DNA from: Sungkyunkwania multivorans
GTDB lineage: Bacteria; Bacteroidota; Bacteroidia; Flavobacteriales; Flavobacteriaceae
Assembly (NCBI RefSeq): GCF_042675645.1
Contig: NZ_JBHTJH010000017.1
Coordinates: forward strand, 992,001-1,056,000
Length of the DNA stretch: 64,000 nucleotides
Direction of reading: 5' to 3'
This document shows positions 35,802 through 44,466 of the stretch, piece after piece. The notes under the pieces were generated by a model. The model did not search any database, was not told the DNA's origin, and saw only the letters and a program-made list of their open reading frames with translations. A program made the translations under genes and the position numbers. Positions within the stretch are counted from its first letter, which is position 1; every line of letters begins with the position of its first letter.

Positions 35802-36917
35802 TCAGGTCAAAGATTCAAAAATGAGCCTTGCGGTCTTTTCGCTGGCACCTTTTCCACCTAATTTCTTCTCAAGGTCATAGTATTCGAAGAACAATCTTCT
35901 GCGTTGGTCCTCGTCCAAGATGCGATGTAATTCCGCTTTCAGGTTTTTGGTGTTCATTTCATGTTGAATGAGTTCCTTCACCACCTCCTTGTCCATGATC
36001 AAATTCACCAAAGAGATATACTTTAGGTTGATGATCCGCTTAGCGATCTGATAGCTGATATTGCTTCCTTTGTAGCAAACCACCTGAGGCACTTTGAAGA
36101 GTGCCGTTTCTAAGGTTGCCGTTCCGCTGGTGACCAATGCCGCCGTGGAGACACTGAGCAGGTCGTAGGTCTTATTGCTGATAAAATGTACGGCCGCATC
36201 TTTGATGAACTGTTGGTAAAAGCTATACTCTTGACTCGGCGCACCGGCGATCACAAATTGATATCCTTTAAAATCACCTACAACGCTGAGCATCACCTTC
36301 AACATCTTTTTGATCTCTTGTTTTCTACTTCCAGGAAGCAGTGCAATGATCGGTAGTTTTTCGTTCAAGCCATAGATGCTCCTAAATTCGAACTCATCCA
36401 CTTGGGTTCTTCCAGCGATAGCATCGATCAACGGATGTCCTACGAAATGTACAGGATAATCATGCTCTTTTTCATAAAACTTCTTTACGAATGGAAGGAT
36501 CACATACATATGATCTATGGTCGCTTTGATGGTCTTTACCCGGCCGGCACGTGAAGCCCAGACTTGTGGACTTATGTAATAATGGGTCTTGTAGCCTTTT
36601 GGTTTTGCCCATTTGGCGATACGAAGGTTAAAACCAGAGTAATCGATAAAGATCAGCGCATCGGGAGCATAGGCCTCAATATCCTTTTTGCAGAATTTGA
36701 TATTCTTCAGGGCCGTTCCGAGATTGGTGACCACCTCCAAAAAGCCCATGAACGATCGATCTTTGTAATGGATCACTTGTTCTCCACCTTCGGCTTCCAT
36801 CAGATCACCACCCCAAAATCGAAACTCGGCATTGACATCGATCTTTTTCAAGGCCTTCATCAGGTTAGAGGCGTGTAGGTCGCCCGAAGCTTCTCCTGCA
36901 ATGATATAATACTTCAT
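35802..36917 (-). CDS. lpxB: Lipid-A-disaccharide synthase
   Basis: 371 residues, the GT19 enzyme that joins UDP-diacylglucosamine and lipid X. Family marks: IIAGEASGDLHASNLMKAL at the N-terminus, FIDYSGFNLRIAKWAK, YYISPQVWASRAGRVKTI, FVGHPLIDAI and ALLPGSRKQEIKKML. It shows lipid A is made by the Raetz pathway. It is downstream of surE and a small membrane gene on the same strand, separated by 87 bases. Confidence 0.97.
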   Translation of the reverse strand: MKYYIIAGEASGDLHASNLMKALKKIDVNAEFRFWGGDLMEAEGGEQVIHYKDRSFMGFLEVVTNLGTALKNIKFCKKDIEAYAPDALIFIDYSGFNLRIAKWAKPKGYKTHYYISPQVWASRAGRVKTIKATIDHMYVILPFVKKFYEKEHDYPVHFVGHPLIDAIAGRTQVDEFEFRSIYGLNEKLPIIALLPGSRKQEIKKMLKVMLSVVGDFKGYQFVIAGAPSQEYSFYQQFIKDAAVHFISNKTYDLLSVSTAALVTSGTATLETALFKVPQVVCYKGSNISYQIAKRIINLKYISLVNLIMDKEVVKELIQHEMNTKNLKAELHRILDEDQRRRLFFEYYDLEKKLGGKGASEKTARLIFESLT

Positions 36918-37004
36918 TCGGCGATAATTTGTGACATACGATTACAAGACAAAATTACTGAAACGATTGAAACAACGGTCTTTTCGTTTATGCTCAGGAT
37001 CGTT

Positions 37005-37304
37005 CTACAATAGTTTATAGACAAGCATCAATATCGCCAAAACGATGGTGATGATCAAGACACCTTTCGCTCTCATATCTCTTTTGATCTTCAGAAAACC
37101 GAAAAAGGCCAAAAGATTGGGAATGGCGCCAAGCGTAAAAAGACTCCCTACCCTTTCTTGAGCTACGATCGTATCAAAGCTGGTGGCGATCGAAAGGTCT
37201 TGGTCGATCGAAACATAGGTGAGATACAGCAATACACCAACGCCTGTGGCGATGATGCCTGTGATGATGCCGATGGCGATCTCTTTGTTTTTATTCTTAT
37301 TCAT
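37005..37304 (-). CDS. Small membrane protein, unknown function
   Basis: 99 residues with three hydrophobic helices (GIITGIIATGVGVLLYLTY; FTLGAIPNLLAFFGFL; GVLIITIVLAILMLVYKLL) and short charged loops. It begins 8 bases inside the end of surE, so the two are translationally linked. I do not recognise a family, though small genes at this place are common in flavobacteria. Confidence 0.72.
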   Translation of the reverse strand: MNKNKNKEIAIGIITGIIATGVGVLLYLTYVSIDQDLSIATSFDTIVAQERVGSLFTLGAIPNLLAFFGFLKIKRDMRAKGVLIITIVLAILMLVYKLL

Positions 37305-38073
37305 TCAGTTTCCAGGTGTTTAATTTTTGAATGGCATGGTGCGCGGTCAGGTCAAATTGTACTGGAACCACCGATACGTATCCATTGGCGAGCGCCCATT
37401 CGTCGGTATCCTCTCCATGATCCTCATTGATGAAGTTTCCGGTCAACCAGTAATAATGCCGCCCTTGCGGATTGGTGCGTTTATCAAATTCCTCTACCCA
37501 ATAGGCCTTTGCTTGCCTGCAAACACGCACCCCTTTGATCTCTTCTCGCTTCAATCGCGGAAAGTTCACATTCAGTACGACACCGTCGGGGAGTCCATTC
37601 TCAAGGACGTTAAGGGTGATGGTCTTCACAAAATCCTTTACCGCCTCAAAATTCGCCTCCCAATTGTAGTCGAGCAATGAGAACCCGATAGCCGGGATCC
37701 CTTCGATGCCTGCTTCAACAGCGGCACTCATGGTGCCAGAATAGATCACATTGATCGAGGAATTCGATCCATGGTTGATGCCAGAAACACAGATGGCAGG
37801 ACGTGTGTTCAATATTTCATTCACCCCCAGCTTTACACAATCTGCTGGGGTACCCGAACAGGAATACTCTATTTGGGGGCCATCATCGATGGTAATGGGG
37901 CTGCAATACAGCGTGGAATTAATGGTGATGGCATGTCCCATCGCAGATTGGGGGCTATCTGGTGCTACCACGATCACATCTCCGATCTCATTCATCACAG
38001 CGATCAACGCTCGTAACCCAGGCGCGGTGATTCCGTCGTCATTGGTGACTAATATTAAAGGTTTTTCGCTCAT
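37297..38073 (-). CDS. surE: 5'/3'-nucleotidase SurE
   Basis: 258 residues. It removes phosphate from nucleoside monophosphates, using a divalent metal bound by Asp-Asp at the N-terminus (VTNDDGITAPGLRAL). Other family parts: VVVAPDSPQSAMGHAIT, VSGINHGSNSSINVIYSGTMSAAVEA. Length normal. It heads the run surE, small membrane gene, lpxB. Confidence 0.97.
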   Translation of the reverse strand: MSEKPLILVTNDDGITAPGLRALIAVMNEIGDVIVVAPDSPQSAMGHAITINSTLYCSPITIDDGPQIEYSCSGTPADCVKLGVNEILNTRPAICVSGINHGSNSSINVIYSGTMSAAVEAGIEGIPAIGFSLLDYNWEANFEAVKDFVKTITLNVLENGLPDGVVLNVNFPRLKREEIKGVRVCRQAKAYWVEEFDKRTNPQGRHYYWLTGNFINEDHGEDTDEWALANGYVSVVPVQFDLTAHHAIQKLNTWKLNE

Positions 38074-38080
38074 TTCTTGC

Positions 38081-38088
38081 CAAAATTA
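38081..38088 (-). promoter_or_regulatory. -7 box of surE
   Basis: TAATTTTG on the minus strand, a perfect TAnnTTTG, 8 bases before the surE ATG, so the transcript would be nearly leaderless. No clear -33 element. Confidence 0.35.
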
Positions 38089-38206
38089 ATTTTAAGCTAA
38101 AATACGTATTTTGCATATTAATTGAAGTTGAAGCTATGTTTAACAAAAAATTAGGCGGCGAGGGCAACTCTGGCATGGTTTTTTCGTTAACTTAGATGAA
38201 AAATTG

Positions 38207-40366
38207 ATGAAGAAAATCCTGTTATTTATGAAGAGGAATTATAAGTATATACTGTTGGTTGTCGCAGCAGCGGTCGCCTTTTGGAGTTTTAGACCCAAAA
38301 CAACATTCGATAACCCTGAAAAAGATAAACTACTCATAGAGATCATCACCTTTGTGCTCGAACGTGGTCATTATGACCCCAAGGAGATCGATGATAATTT
38401 TTCAGAAAACGTCTATAACGATTATCTTAGAACATTAGACCCGCAGAAGCGCTATTTTCTGGCTTCGGACATCGCGGAGTTTGAACCCTACAAATATATC
38501 ATCGACGACCATATCAAGGCCGAAGACCCGGACATCTCCTTCTTCAACCTTACCTATAACAGGTTAATGAAGCGCATGAAAGAGGTGGATGCCGTTTACA
38601 AAATGGTTTTGGACCGCCCGTTCGATTATACCAAAGATGAAACTATCAATGTCGATTATGAGGCGCAGCCGTATGCCGAAACAAGAAGTGAATTGGCCAA
38701 TAAATGGCGCATGCAGCTTAAATTATCGACCATTGGCGCCTACTATGAGAAGATAAGAGAGCTAGAAAAGAACAAGGACAATCCAGATTACGAACAAAAG
38801 ACCTTGGCAGAGATCGAGCAGGAAGCAAGAGAGTCGACCAGAAAGTCACTGGACGATAATTTCAATTTTATCCTCAACGATCTAGAGCGCAAAGATTGGT
38901 TCAATATGTTTGTGAACACCATCGTCGAAGAGTTCGACCCACATACCTTCTACATGGCACCTCAAGACAAAGATCGTTTTGATATGCGCATCTCTGGGAA
39001 GTTTGAGGGCATTGGCGCGCGACTTCAAAAGCGAGAGAACAATATTCAGGTGATGGAGATCATTTCTGGGGGACCCGCTTGGCGAGGAAAAGATATCGAA
39101 GTTGGTGATGTGATCCTAAAGGTGGCCCAAGGCGAGGAAGAGCCGGTGGATGTTGTTGGAAAACGTTTGGATGATGCCGTAGCCTTGATCAAAGGCCCAA
39201 AAGGTTCGGAGGTAAAGCTGACATTGAAACGCGTTGATGGGAGCATCGAGGTGGTATCGATCATCCGCGATGTGGTGGAGCTCGAAGAATCCTATGCCAA
39301 AACAGCATTGATCAAGAAGGGAGACCGCAACTTCGGACTCATCAATCTTCCGCAATTCTATGTAGACTTTAAAGATTATAAACAACGCAATGCTGCTTCC
39401 GATGTCAAGAAAGAGATCGAAAGGCTTAAAAAGCAAGGCATGGAAGGATTGGTCATCGACCTTCGTGATAATGGCGGAGGATCGCTTCAAACCGTGGTTG
39501 ATATGGCCGGACTCTTTATCAAAGAAGGACCTATCGTTCAAGTAAAGACCATCGGCGAGCGCAGAGAAGTGCTAAGCGATAAGGACCCATCGATCCTTTG
39601 GGATGGTCCGTTGGTGATCTTGGTCAATGAACTTTCGGCTTCCGCGTCAGAAATTCTAGCGGCTGCCATGCAAGATTATAAGCGTGCGGTAGTCATCGGT
39701 AGCAAGCAAACCTACGGAAAAGGAACCGTTCAAAATGTATATGACCTCAATCAGATCGCAAGAGGAACCTCCTTCGGTGATGTGGGCGCTCTGAAAGTGA
39801 CCACTCAGAAATTCTATAGGGTGGATGGTGGCTCCACGCAGCTCGAAGGTGTGAAGAGCGATGTGGTGGTTCCGGACAGATATGCCTATATAGAGATCGG
39901 AGAGAAAGATCAAGACAATCCGCTTCCTTGGGATAAGATCGAACCCGCAAAATATCAGGTGTGGAACAACTATCTCGACCTTGAGAATACCGTTGGTAAC
40001 AGCCAGAGACGCCTGCAAGTGAACGAGCAGATCAAATTGATCGACGAACAGGCAAAATGGATCAAAGAACAGCGCGACGAGAACACTTTTTCGCTCAATT
40101 ATGAAGCCTTTAAACGCGATATCGAAGAAGATGAGGAATTCAGCAAGCGTTTTGACGCTTTGAAAGATTACAAAAGTGATCTCTCATTTTCGGCATTGCC
40201 ATACGAGCTCGCTCAGTTTAAAAAGGACACGATCTTAAAAGAGAAAAGAACACGCTGGTACGAATCGCTTACCAAGGATGTCTATGTGGACGAAGCCGTA
40301 AACGTGCTTCAAGACCTAAAAAGCAATTTCTTAAAAGAGCAAAAAGTTGCCAACGTAAAAGGATAG
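38207..40366 (+). CDS. C-terminal processing protease (S41, Tsp/Prc)
   Basis: 719 residues from ATG at 38207; an in-frame TTG immediately before is less likely. A membrane anchor (YILLVVAAAVAFWSF) is followed by an N-terminal helical domain, a PDZ domain (about 245-330; ISGGPAWRGKDIEVGDVILKV) and the S41 fold. The catalytic Ser is in SASASEILAAAM and the Lys in QTYGKGTVQ. A C-terminal Tsp-specific helical domain follows. It degrades or trims periplasmic proteins from the C-terminus. Two more genes follow at 7 and 6 bases. Confidence 0.95.
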   Translation: MKKILLFMKRNYKYILLVVAAAVAFWSFRPKTTFDNPEKDKLLIEIITFVLERGHYDPKEIDDNFSENVYNDYLRTLDPQKRYFLASDIAEFEPYKYIIDDHIKAEDPDISFFNLTYNRLMKRMKEVDAVYKMVLDRPFDYTKDETINVDYEAQPYAETRSELANKWRMQLKLSTIGAYYEKIRELEKNKDNPDYEQKTLAEIEQEARESTRKSLDDNFNFILNDLERKDWFNMFVNTIVEEFDPHTFYMAPQDKDRFDMRISGKFEGIGARLQKRENNIQVMEIISGGPAWRGKDIEVGDVILKVAQGEEEPVDVVGKRLDDAVALIKGPKGSEVKLTLKRVDGSIEVVSIIRDVVELEESYAKTALIKKGDRNFGLINLPQFYVDFKDYKQRNAASDVKKEIERLKKQGMEGLVIDLRDNGGGSLQTVVDMAGLFIKEGPIVQVKTIGERREVLSDKDPSILWDGPLVILVNELSASASEILAAAMQDYKRAVVIGSKQTYGKGTVQNVYDLNQIARGTSFGDVGALKVTTQKFYRVDGGSTQLEGVKSDVVVPDRYAYIEIGEKDQDNPLPWDKIEPAKYQVWNNYLDLENTVGNSQRRLQVNEQIKLIDEQAKWIKEQRDENTFSLNYEAFKRDIEEDEEFSKRFDALKDYKSDLSFSALPYELAQFKKDTILKEKRTRWYESLTKDVYVDEAVNVLQDLKSNFLKEQKVANVKG

Positions 40367-40373
40367 CACCTGT

Positions 40374-41483
40374 ATGGCTGAATTTAAGACAGGTTCGCTA
40401 ACAAGCCAAGCGCTCCAAAAGTTTAAAAAGAACTTCTGGGGCGTTTGTAGTTTGGTGTTTATCGTACTTTGCGGGCTCATGGCCTTGTGTTGCTATGCCT
40501 TGGCCCCAGACGATTCTAAGAATGCCAATCAGATGCACTTGTCCATCCATTCAAGACCACCAGGTTTTGAGGTGCAGATGCTCAAGATCCCTTCCACCGA
40601 GACCACGGAGCAGTCAGCGCTTCAGAATTTCTTTTTTGGGAAAAAGAATACGACCACCGAGGTTCCCATTTCCAACTATCAAATCGTGGACGGCAGTTTG
40701 CAGATCACAGAATATGCTTCCGATGGTGTACAAGGAATGGTAAAGACCTATGAGGCCGATCGCTTTGGACGGTCTTCGATAGAAGGGGTCCCTTCAACAT
40801 ATATCTCCAACAAAAAATTCTTGTTAGGCACCGACAAATACGGGCGCGATATGCTGAGTAGAATGTTGGTAGGATCAAGGATATCATTTTCCATCGGGTT
40901 TATCGCCGTGCTCATCTCTTTGGTCATCGGTATCGCAATGGGTGCTGCTGCCGGATATTTTGGAGGAAAGGTCGACAAGGCGATCATGTGGGTGATCAAT
41001 GTTACCTGGTCGATTCCCACCTTACTCTTGGTCATCGCCATTACTTTGGCATTGGGAAAAGGCTATTGGCAGGTATTTATTGCCGTTGGAATTACCATGT
41101 GGGTGGAAGTGGCGAGGATCGTTAGAGGGCAGGTGATCAGCGTAAAGCAGGTGCAATATGTCACTGCCGCCAGAGCCTTGGGCTTTTCGGATCTTAGGAT
41201 CATCCGCAATCATATACTCCCCAATATCATGGCACCGGTGATCGTGATCTCTGCCGCCAATTTTGCTTCGGCCATCCTTATCGAAAGCGGATTGAGCTTT
41301 TTGGGCATTGGAGCACAACCACCAACACCGAGTTGGGGCGCAATGATCAAGGACCATTACAGTTATATTATCCTAGGGAAACCCTATTTGGCGGTGATTC
41401 CTGGGGTAGCCATCATGAGTTTGGTCATGGCCTTTATGCTGTTTGGAAACGCCCTCAGGGATGCCTTTGATGTAAAAAGTTAA
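40374..41483 (+). CDS. OppC-type ABC transporter permease
   Basis: 369 residues. After an OppC_N helix (VCSLVFIVLCGLMALCCYAL) and a periplasmic insertion of about 100 residues comes the BPD_transp_1 permease domain. Its EAA-type loop is seen in VQYVTAARALGFSDLRIIRNHILPN, and GTDKYGRDMLSRMLVGSR is the OppC signature. It should pair with an OppB permease and two ATPases for peptide import, but none is in this window. It sits tightly between the S41 protease and the nuclease. Confidence 0.92.
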   Translation: MAEFKTGSLTSQALQKFKKNFWGVCSLVFIVLCGLMALCCYALAPDDSKNANQMHLSIHSRPPGFEVQMLKIPSTETTEQSALQNFFFGKKNTTTEVPISNYQIVDGSLQITEYASDGVQGMVKTYEADRFGRSSIEGVPSTYISNKKFLLGTDKYGRDMLSRMLVGSRISFSIGFIAVLISLVIGIAMGAAAGYFGGKVDKAIMWVINVTWSIPTLLLVIAITLALGKGYWQVFIAVGITMWVEVARIVRGQVISVKQVQYVTAARALGFSDLRIIRNHILPNIMAPVIVISAANFASAILIESGLSFLGIGAQPPTPSWGAMIKDHYSYIILGKPYLAVIPGVAIMSLVMAFMLFGNALRDAFDVKS

Positions 41484-41489
41484 CCACCT

Positions 41490-42299
41490 ATGAAGCGAAA
41501 GCAAGTCTATACCCTGTTGGTGATCCTCTGTGCTGTGGGATTCTACCTCTTTGAGACCTACTATCAGCCGCCAGCGGTGAAGGAGGCGCAAGAGGAAGGC
41601 GAGGTCCCAAAGGAGACCACCAATTCCTTTTTCTTGCCGAGTTCTACCACCGGACAGGTTATCCATCACAACTATTTTTCGCTTTCCTATTCGGAGCCGC
41701 ACGAGCAGGCCGAATGGGTGGCTTATGAGCTAAAGAAGAAACACCTTTCTAACAATAATTTTAAGCGGCCCTACTTTGAGGTGGACCAAGCGGTAAGGAC
41801 CAAGGCAGCGCATTGGCGCAACTATAAGAACTCGGGCTACGACCGTGGACATTTGTGTCCGGCCGGGGATCGAAGCTTTTCGCGCGAGGCCTTCGAGGAA
41901 ACCTTTATCACCTCTAACATTTCCCCACAGATGCACGACTTTAACTCGGGCATCTGGAACCGCTTGGAGCAGAAAGTGCGGTATTGGGCGCAACGCTACG
42001 ATGGCGTCTATGTGGTTACGGGTGGGATTCTCGAAGACCGATTGCACAGTATCGGGGAGGAAGAAGTGTCCATCCCCAAGTATTTTTATAAGGTATTGCT
42101 GGACAATTCGGGAGGAAGGACCAAGATGATCGCCTTTTTACTACCACATGCGGCATCCGATCGGCCGTTGTATGAGTTTGTGGTCTCGGTAGACAGTATC
42201 GAAAAACGTACGGGCATCGATTTCTTTCCGCAGTTGGAAGATGGGAAGGAAGCACGTTTGGAGGCGAAGAGTGATTATAAGGAGTGGAGTTTTCAGTGA
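41490..42299 (+). CDS. DNA/RNA non-specific endonuclease (NUC1)
   Basis: 269 residues. A signal anchor (YTLLVILCAVGFYLFETYY) leads into the beta-beta-alpha-metal nuclease domain. The active site is in YDRGHLCPAGDRSFS (catalytic His in DRGH), with the supporting Asn in FITSNISPQMHDFNSGIWNRLE. It probably degrades external nucleic acid. It is third in a tight run after the S41 protease and permease; the functional link is unclear. Confidence 0.93.
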   Translation: MKRKQVYTLLVILCAVGFYLFETYYQPPAVKEAQEEGEVPKETTNSFFLPSSTTGQVIHHNYFSLSYSEPHEQAEWVAYELKKKHLSNNNFKRPYFEVDQAVRTKAAHWRNYKNSGYDRGHLCPAGDRSFSREAFEETFITSNISPQMHDFNSGIWNRLEQKVRYWAQRYDGVYVVTGGILEDRLHSIGEEEVSIPKYFYKVLLDNSGGRTKMIAFLLPHAASDRPLYEFVVSVDSIEKRTGIDFFPQLEDGKEARLEAKSDYKEWSFQ

Positions 42300-42314
42300 G
42301 TCGGGTTTTATGAT

Positions 42315-42434
42315 GCTGTCTAGAAAACGTCATTCCGACCCCGATATCGGGGGAAGGAATCGGTTAAACATTCACGAAATGATAGGCAGATTACTTCTCC
42401 GCCTGCAGCGAATCGCAATGACGTTATAGACAGC
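42315..42434. repeat. MITE-like element with inverted ends
   Basis: GCTGTCTA and AACGTCATT at the left (42315-42322, 42326-42334) are matched in reverse complement by AATGACGTT and TAGACAGC at the right (42417-42425, 42427-42434). The 120-base element carries no gene. Inside is CCCCGATATCGGGG, a perfect palindrome. A partial relative lies at 49536-49580. Confidence 0.65.
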
Positions 42435-42524
42435 AGTTGGAATTGCCGCATTGCTAAATACTAGATTGTGGTTGATGTTTAACTGATTCTTGTACTCAAA
42501 TAAGATGAATAACATTTGGCTAAG

Positions 42525-42914
42525 ATGAAACTGAATGCAAAGGAGATCGAAAGCGTTTCTAATTTAGAGCCTTTTAAGAGATATCAATATCTAATAAAAA
42601 AGGTTGCCGATCTTGAGGAAGTGTGGACTTTAGTGGATAAAAATGGCGATATCGCCCTGTCGGATATTGATGATCATACTTTGATTTCTTTTTGGACAGC
42701 AGAAGCCTTTATAAAAAGCAACTTAGAAGAAGGCTGGAAGGATTGTATTCCGTTCAAATTAAGTTTGGATAATTTAGAAGATTCGCTTATACCGTTGATC
42801 ATTGAGAATGAATACTTGATCAATGTTTTCCCAGTAAATGGCAAGGCTGGTTTTGTAGTGGACATAAACGAGTTTATAAGGGACTTAAATGACGAATTGG
42901 AACAATACCAGTAA
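42525..42914 (+). CDS. DUF2750 family protein
   Basis: 129 residues from the ATG at 42525; an in-frame TTG at 42516 would add three. The DUF2750 pattern is visible: RYQYLIKKVADLEEVWTLVDKNG, FWTAEAFIKSNLEEGWKD, LSLDNLEDSLIPLIIENEYLINVFPVNGKAGFVVDINEF. The function of this small cytoplasmic family is unknown; it resembles cargo of polymorphic-toxin and immunity regions. It stands alone after the MITE-like element. Confidence 0.8.
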   Translation: MKLNAKEIESVSNLEPFKRYQYLIKKVADLEEVWTLVDKNGDIALSDIDDHTLISFWTAEAFIKSNLEEGWKDCIPFKLSLDNLEDSLIPLIIENEYLINVFPVNGKAGFVVDINEFIRDLNDELEQYQ

Positions 42915-42948
42915 GGAGATTTGCTAGCCTATAGTTTCGAGATTCTTG

Positions 42949-42969
42949 CCTGGGGTTTCAACCCTAGGG
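42949..42969. repeat. CCTAGGGTT palindrome, copy 1
   Basis: CCTGGGGTTTCAACCCTAGGG is one of three related palindromes (others at 43021 and 44435), here in opposite orientation. Confidence 0.6.
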
Positions 42970-43018
42970 AACTTTGGAAATGCCAAAAAAGAATACTGAG
43001 TTGAAATTAGGATTACCG

Positions 43019-43083
43019 TGCCTAGGGTTGAAAGTCTAGGTTATAGAAGGGATTACTTTTTCACCTTCTTCTTTCCCTTTGAC
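43019..43083 (-). pseudogene. Remnant of an S8 peptidase gene 3' end
   Basis: This stretch aligns with 44433-44497, the last codons and downstream palindrome of the S8 peptidase, at about 80% identity. On the minus strand it still reads SKGKKKVKK-stop, against SKAKKRKKK-stop in the intact gene. The rest of the second gene is missing. The palindrome CCTAGGGTTGAAAGTCTAGG (43021-43040) is included. Confidence 0.55.
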
Positions 43084-43088
43084 AGCTT

Positions 43089-43619
43089 TTAATAGGATGC
43101 AATGTTGTGAGCTGACTTTTTCCAGTATTTATGCCTTAACCAGAGTCCAATTCCAAAAATACCCATTGCAAAAGAAATTAAAAATCCGAACCTCGAATGA
43201 GATTTAGATTCTTCAAAATCATATATCACCTTTCCATTTCTGTCAGCTATTTTAAAAACAGTTGGCTTATATTCATGTTTTTGATTTTTCTTTATCCAGA
43301 CTGTTGCTCTTCCAGAAACTTTTAATTCTTTCTCTAAATTTTCAAATCTTTCATTAAATCGACTTTGTCCTATATTCTTCATAAGAACATAAACACTCTG
43401 TGTCGAATTCAGAGTGAATTTCAGTTCAGATTTAATACTTTTTGAACCCCTTGAACTCTCTACACGAGTATAGTAGATTTGAAGGTTTCCAACAGTTCCG
43501 TTTTGTTCAATTAATGAACTTTTAAATGTAAAAAGAGTTGGTGCAAAAAAATAAAAAGCACATATAATCGCAGTAATTCCAACAAACAATCCTTTTTCAG
43601 CGTAATATGCTTTATCCAT
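43089..43619 (-). CDS. Two-helix membrane protein, unknown function
   Basis: 176 residues, AT-rich. Helix 1 is LFVGITAIICAFYFFAPTLF and helix 2 FGFLISFAMGIFGIGLWL, with about 110 residues between them of beta type (GTVGNLQIYYTRVES, KSELKFTLNSTQSVYVLM, RATVWIKKNQKHEYKPTVFKI). This layout resembles DUF3592-like proteins but I cannot confirm that. The 16 bases TTTTTCAGCGTAATAT around its start recur 30 bases upstream (43593 and 43623), a local duplication. Confidence 0.6.
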   Translation of the reverse strand: MDKAYYAEKGLFVGITAIICAFYFFAPTLFTFKSSLIEQNGTVGNLQIYYTRVESSRGSKSIKSELKFTLNSTQSVYVLMKNIGQSRFNERFENLEKELKVSGRATVWIKKNQKHEYKPTVFKIADRNGKVIYDFEESKSHSRFGFLISFAMGIFGIGLWLRHKYWKKSAHNIASY

Positions 43620-43927
43620 TTATTTTTCAGCGTAATATTTGTTTAGCTTGCCGCTAACGTGCTTGTGTATCGTTAGTTGCGTGGTTAAGCAACGAACTTA
43701 GCAAACAAATCACCTATAGAAAATTTCAGCGGAATTTTCGTAAGTCGGTAGTGACCAAGCAATTAATTATATAGGGTGTTGTAAAACGATTTTATTTTCG
43801 GTTTGTGAATTTCGGGTTTAGTAGTATTCTTTTTACAATTTTTAGTTTTTGATTTGAGATAGGGGATTAATTTCTATCTGTTCCAATTCCATTATAATTG
43901 TCTCAATTCGATTTCCGATTTATTTTT
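43620..43927. other. AT-rich intergenic region with hairpins
   Basis: No gene seen. CTAACG/CGTTAG and GTTGC/GCAAC hairpins lie side by side at about 43654-43693. They recall dispersed Bacteroidota intergenic repeats, but only this copy is in the window. Confidence 0.4.
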
Positions 43928-44125
43928 TTATTTGATTTCATAGATCCAAAGCGATTTACCTAGAGGTCCAGCTGGACTAAGACCACATTCTTCGGCTCTT
44001 TCTATACTTTCAGGGTCATTTATATCAACTATTAATTCGTCAGGACAATCGTCATCATTTGAGCAACCTGTCACAAGAATTATCATCGTTGTTATCGACA
44101 AAAAATTCAGAACTTTTTTTTTCAT
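43928..44125 (-). CDS. Small lipoprotein, unknown function
   Basis: 65 residues. The signal sequence ends in LVTGCSNDDD, a strong lipobox with an acidic +2 region typical of surface-exposed Bacteroidota lipoproteins. Two further Cys lie in the 45-residue mature part (DDCPDELIV and AEECGLSP), which could form one disulfide. It lies downstream of the S8 peptidase on the same strand, 341 bases away. No family recognised. Confidence 0.65.
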   Translation of the reverse strand: MKKKVLNFLSITTMIILVTGCSNDDDCPDELIVDINDPESIERAEECGLSPAGPLGKSLWIYEIK

Positions 44126-44434
44126 ATTATATTTTTTCTAAATGTTTTACATTATGTATTTCTTATTTATGGAGGATATTCAACCAATTTGGTTGGATAA
44201 ACGCCACTGCGACCAAAGGTCTAAGTAAAAATAAGAAGTTCTGCACAATGGATGGTACGGGTTTCCCGTAAATTTATATCATCAGCGATACGAAGAGTGT
44301 CTCATGCAGTCCTATATAAAAAATTAAAAGAAGCAGCAGATGATGGCAGTTTGCAGCTGCCGAAGGCTACACGAAAATAGGCAGTAACTGATGGATAGTG
44401 CAAGGTTTGAAACTTCGCAGAGCTAATTATCATG
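44126..44434. other. Intergenic region, no gene recognised
   Basis: About 310 bases between the small lipoprotein and the S8 peptidase. Apart from short inverted repeats (for example GGCAGTTTGCAGCTGCC at about 44345) nothing was recognised. Confidence 0.4.
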
Positions 44435-44454
44435 CCTAGGGTTGAAACCCTAGG
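44435..44454. repeat. CCTAGGGTT palindrome, copy 3
   Basis: CCTAGGGTTGAAACCCTAGG, perfect 9-bp arms around GA, just beyond the S8 peptidase stop. It may serve as a weak terminator; it recurs at 42949 and 43021. Confidence 0.65.
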
Positions 44455-44466
44455 TTATTGAAGGTA

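Noticed and set aside
43650..43700. Integron attC-like hairpins
   Set aside because: Two small hairpins (CTAACG/CGTTAG and GTTGC/GCAAC) lie together, but there is no array, no integrase and no conserved core in the window.
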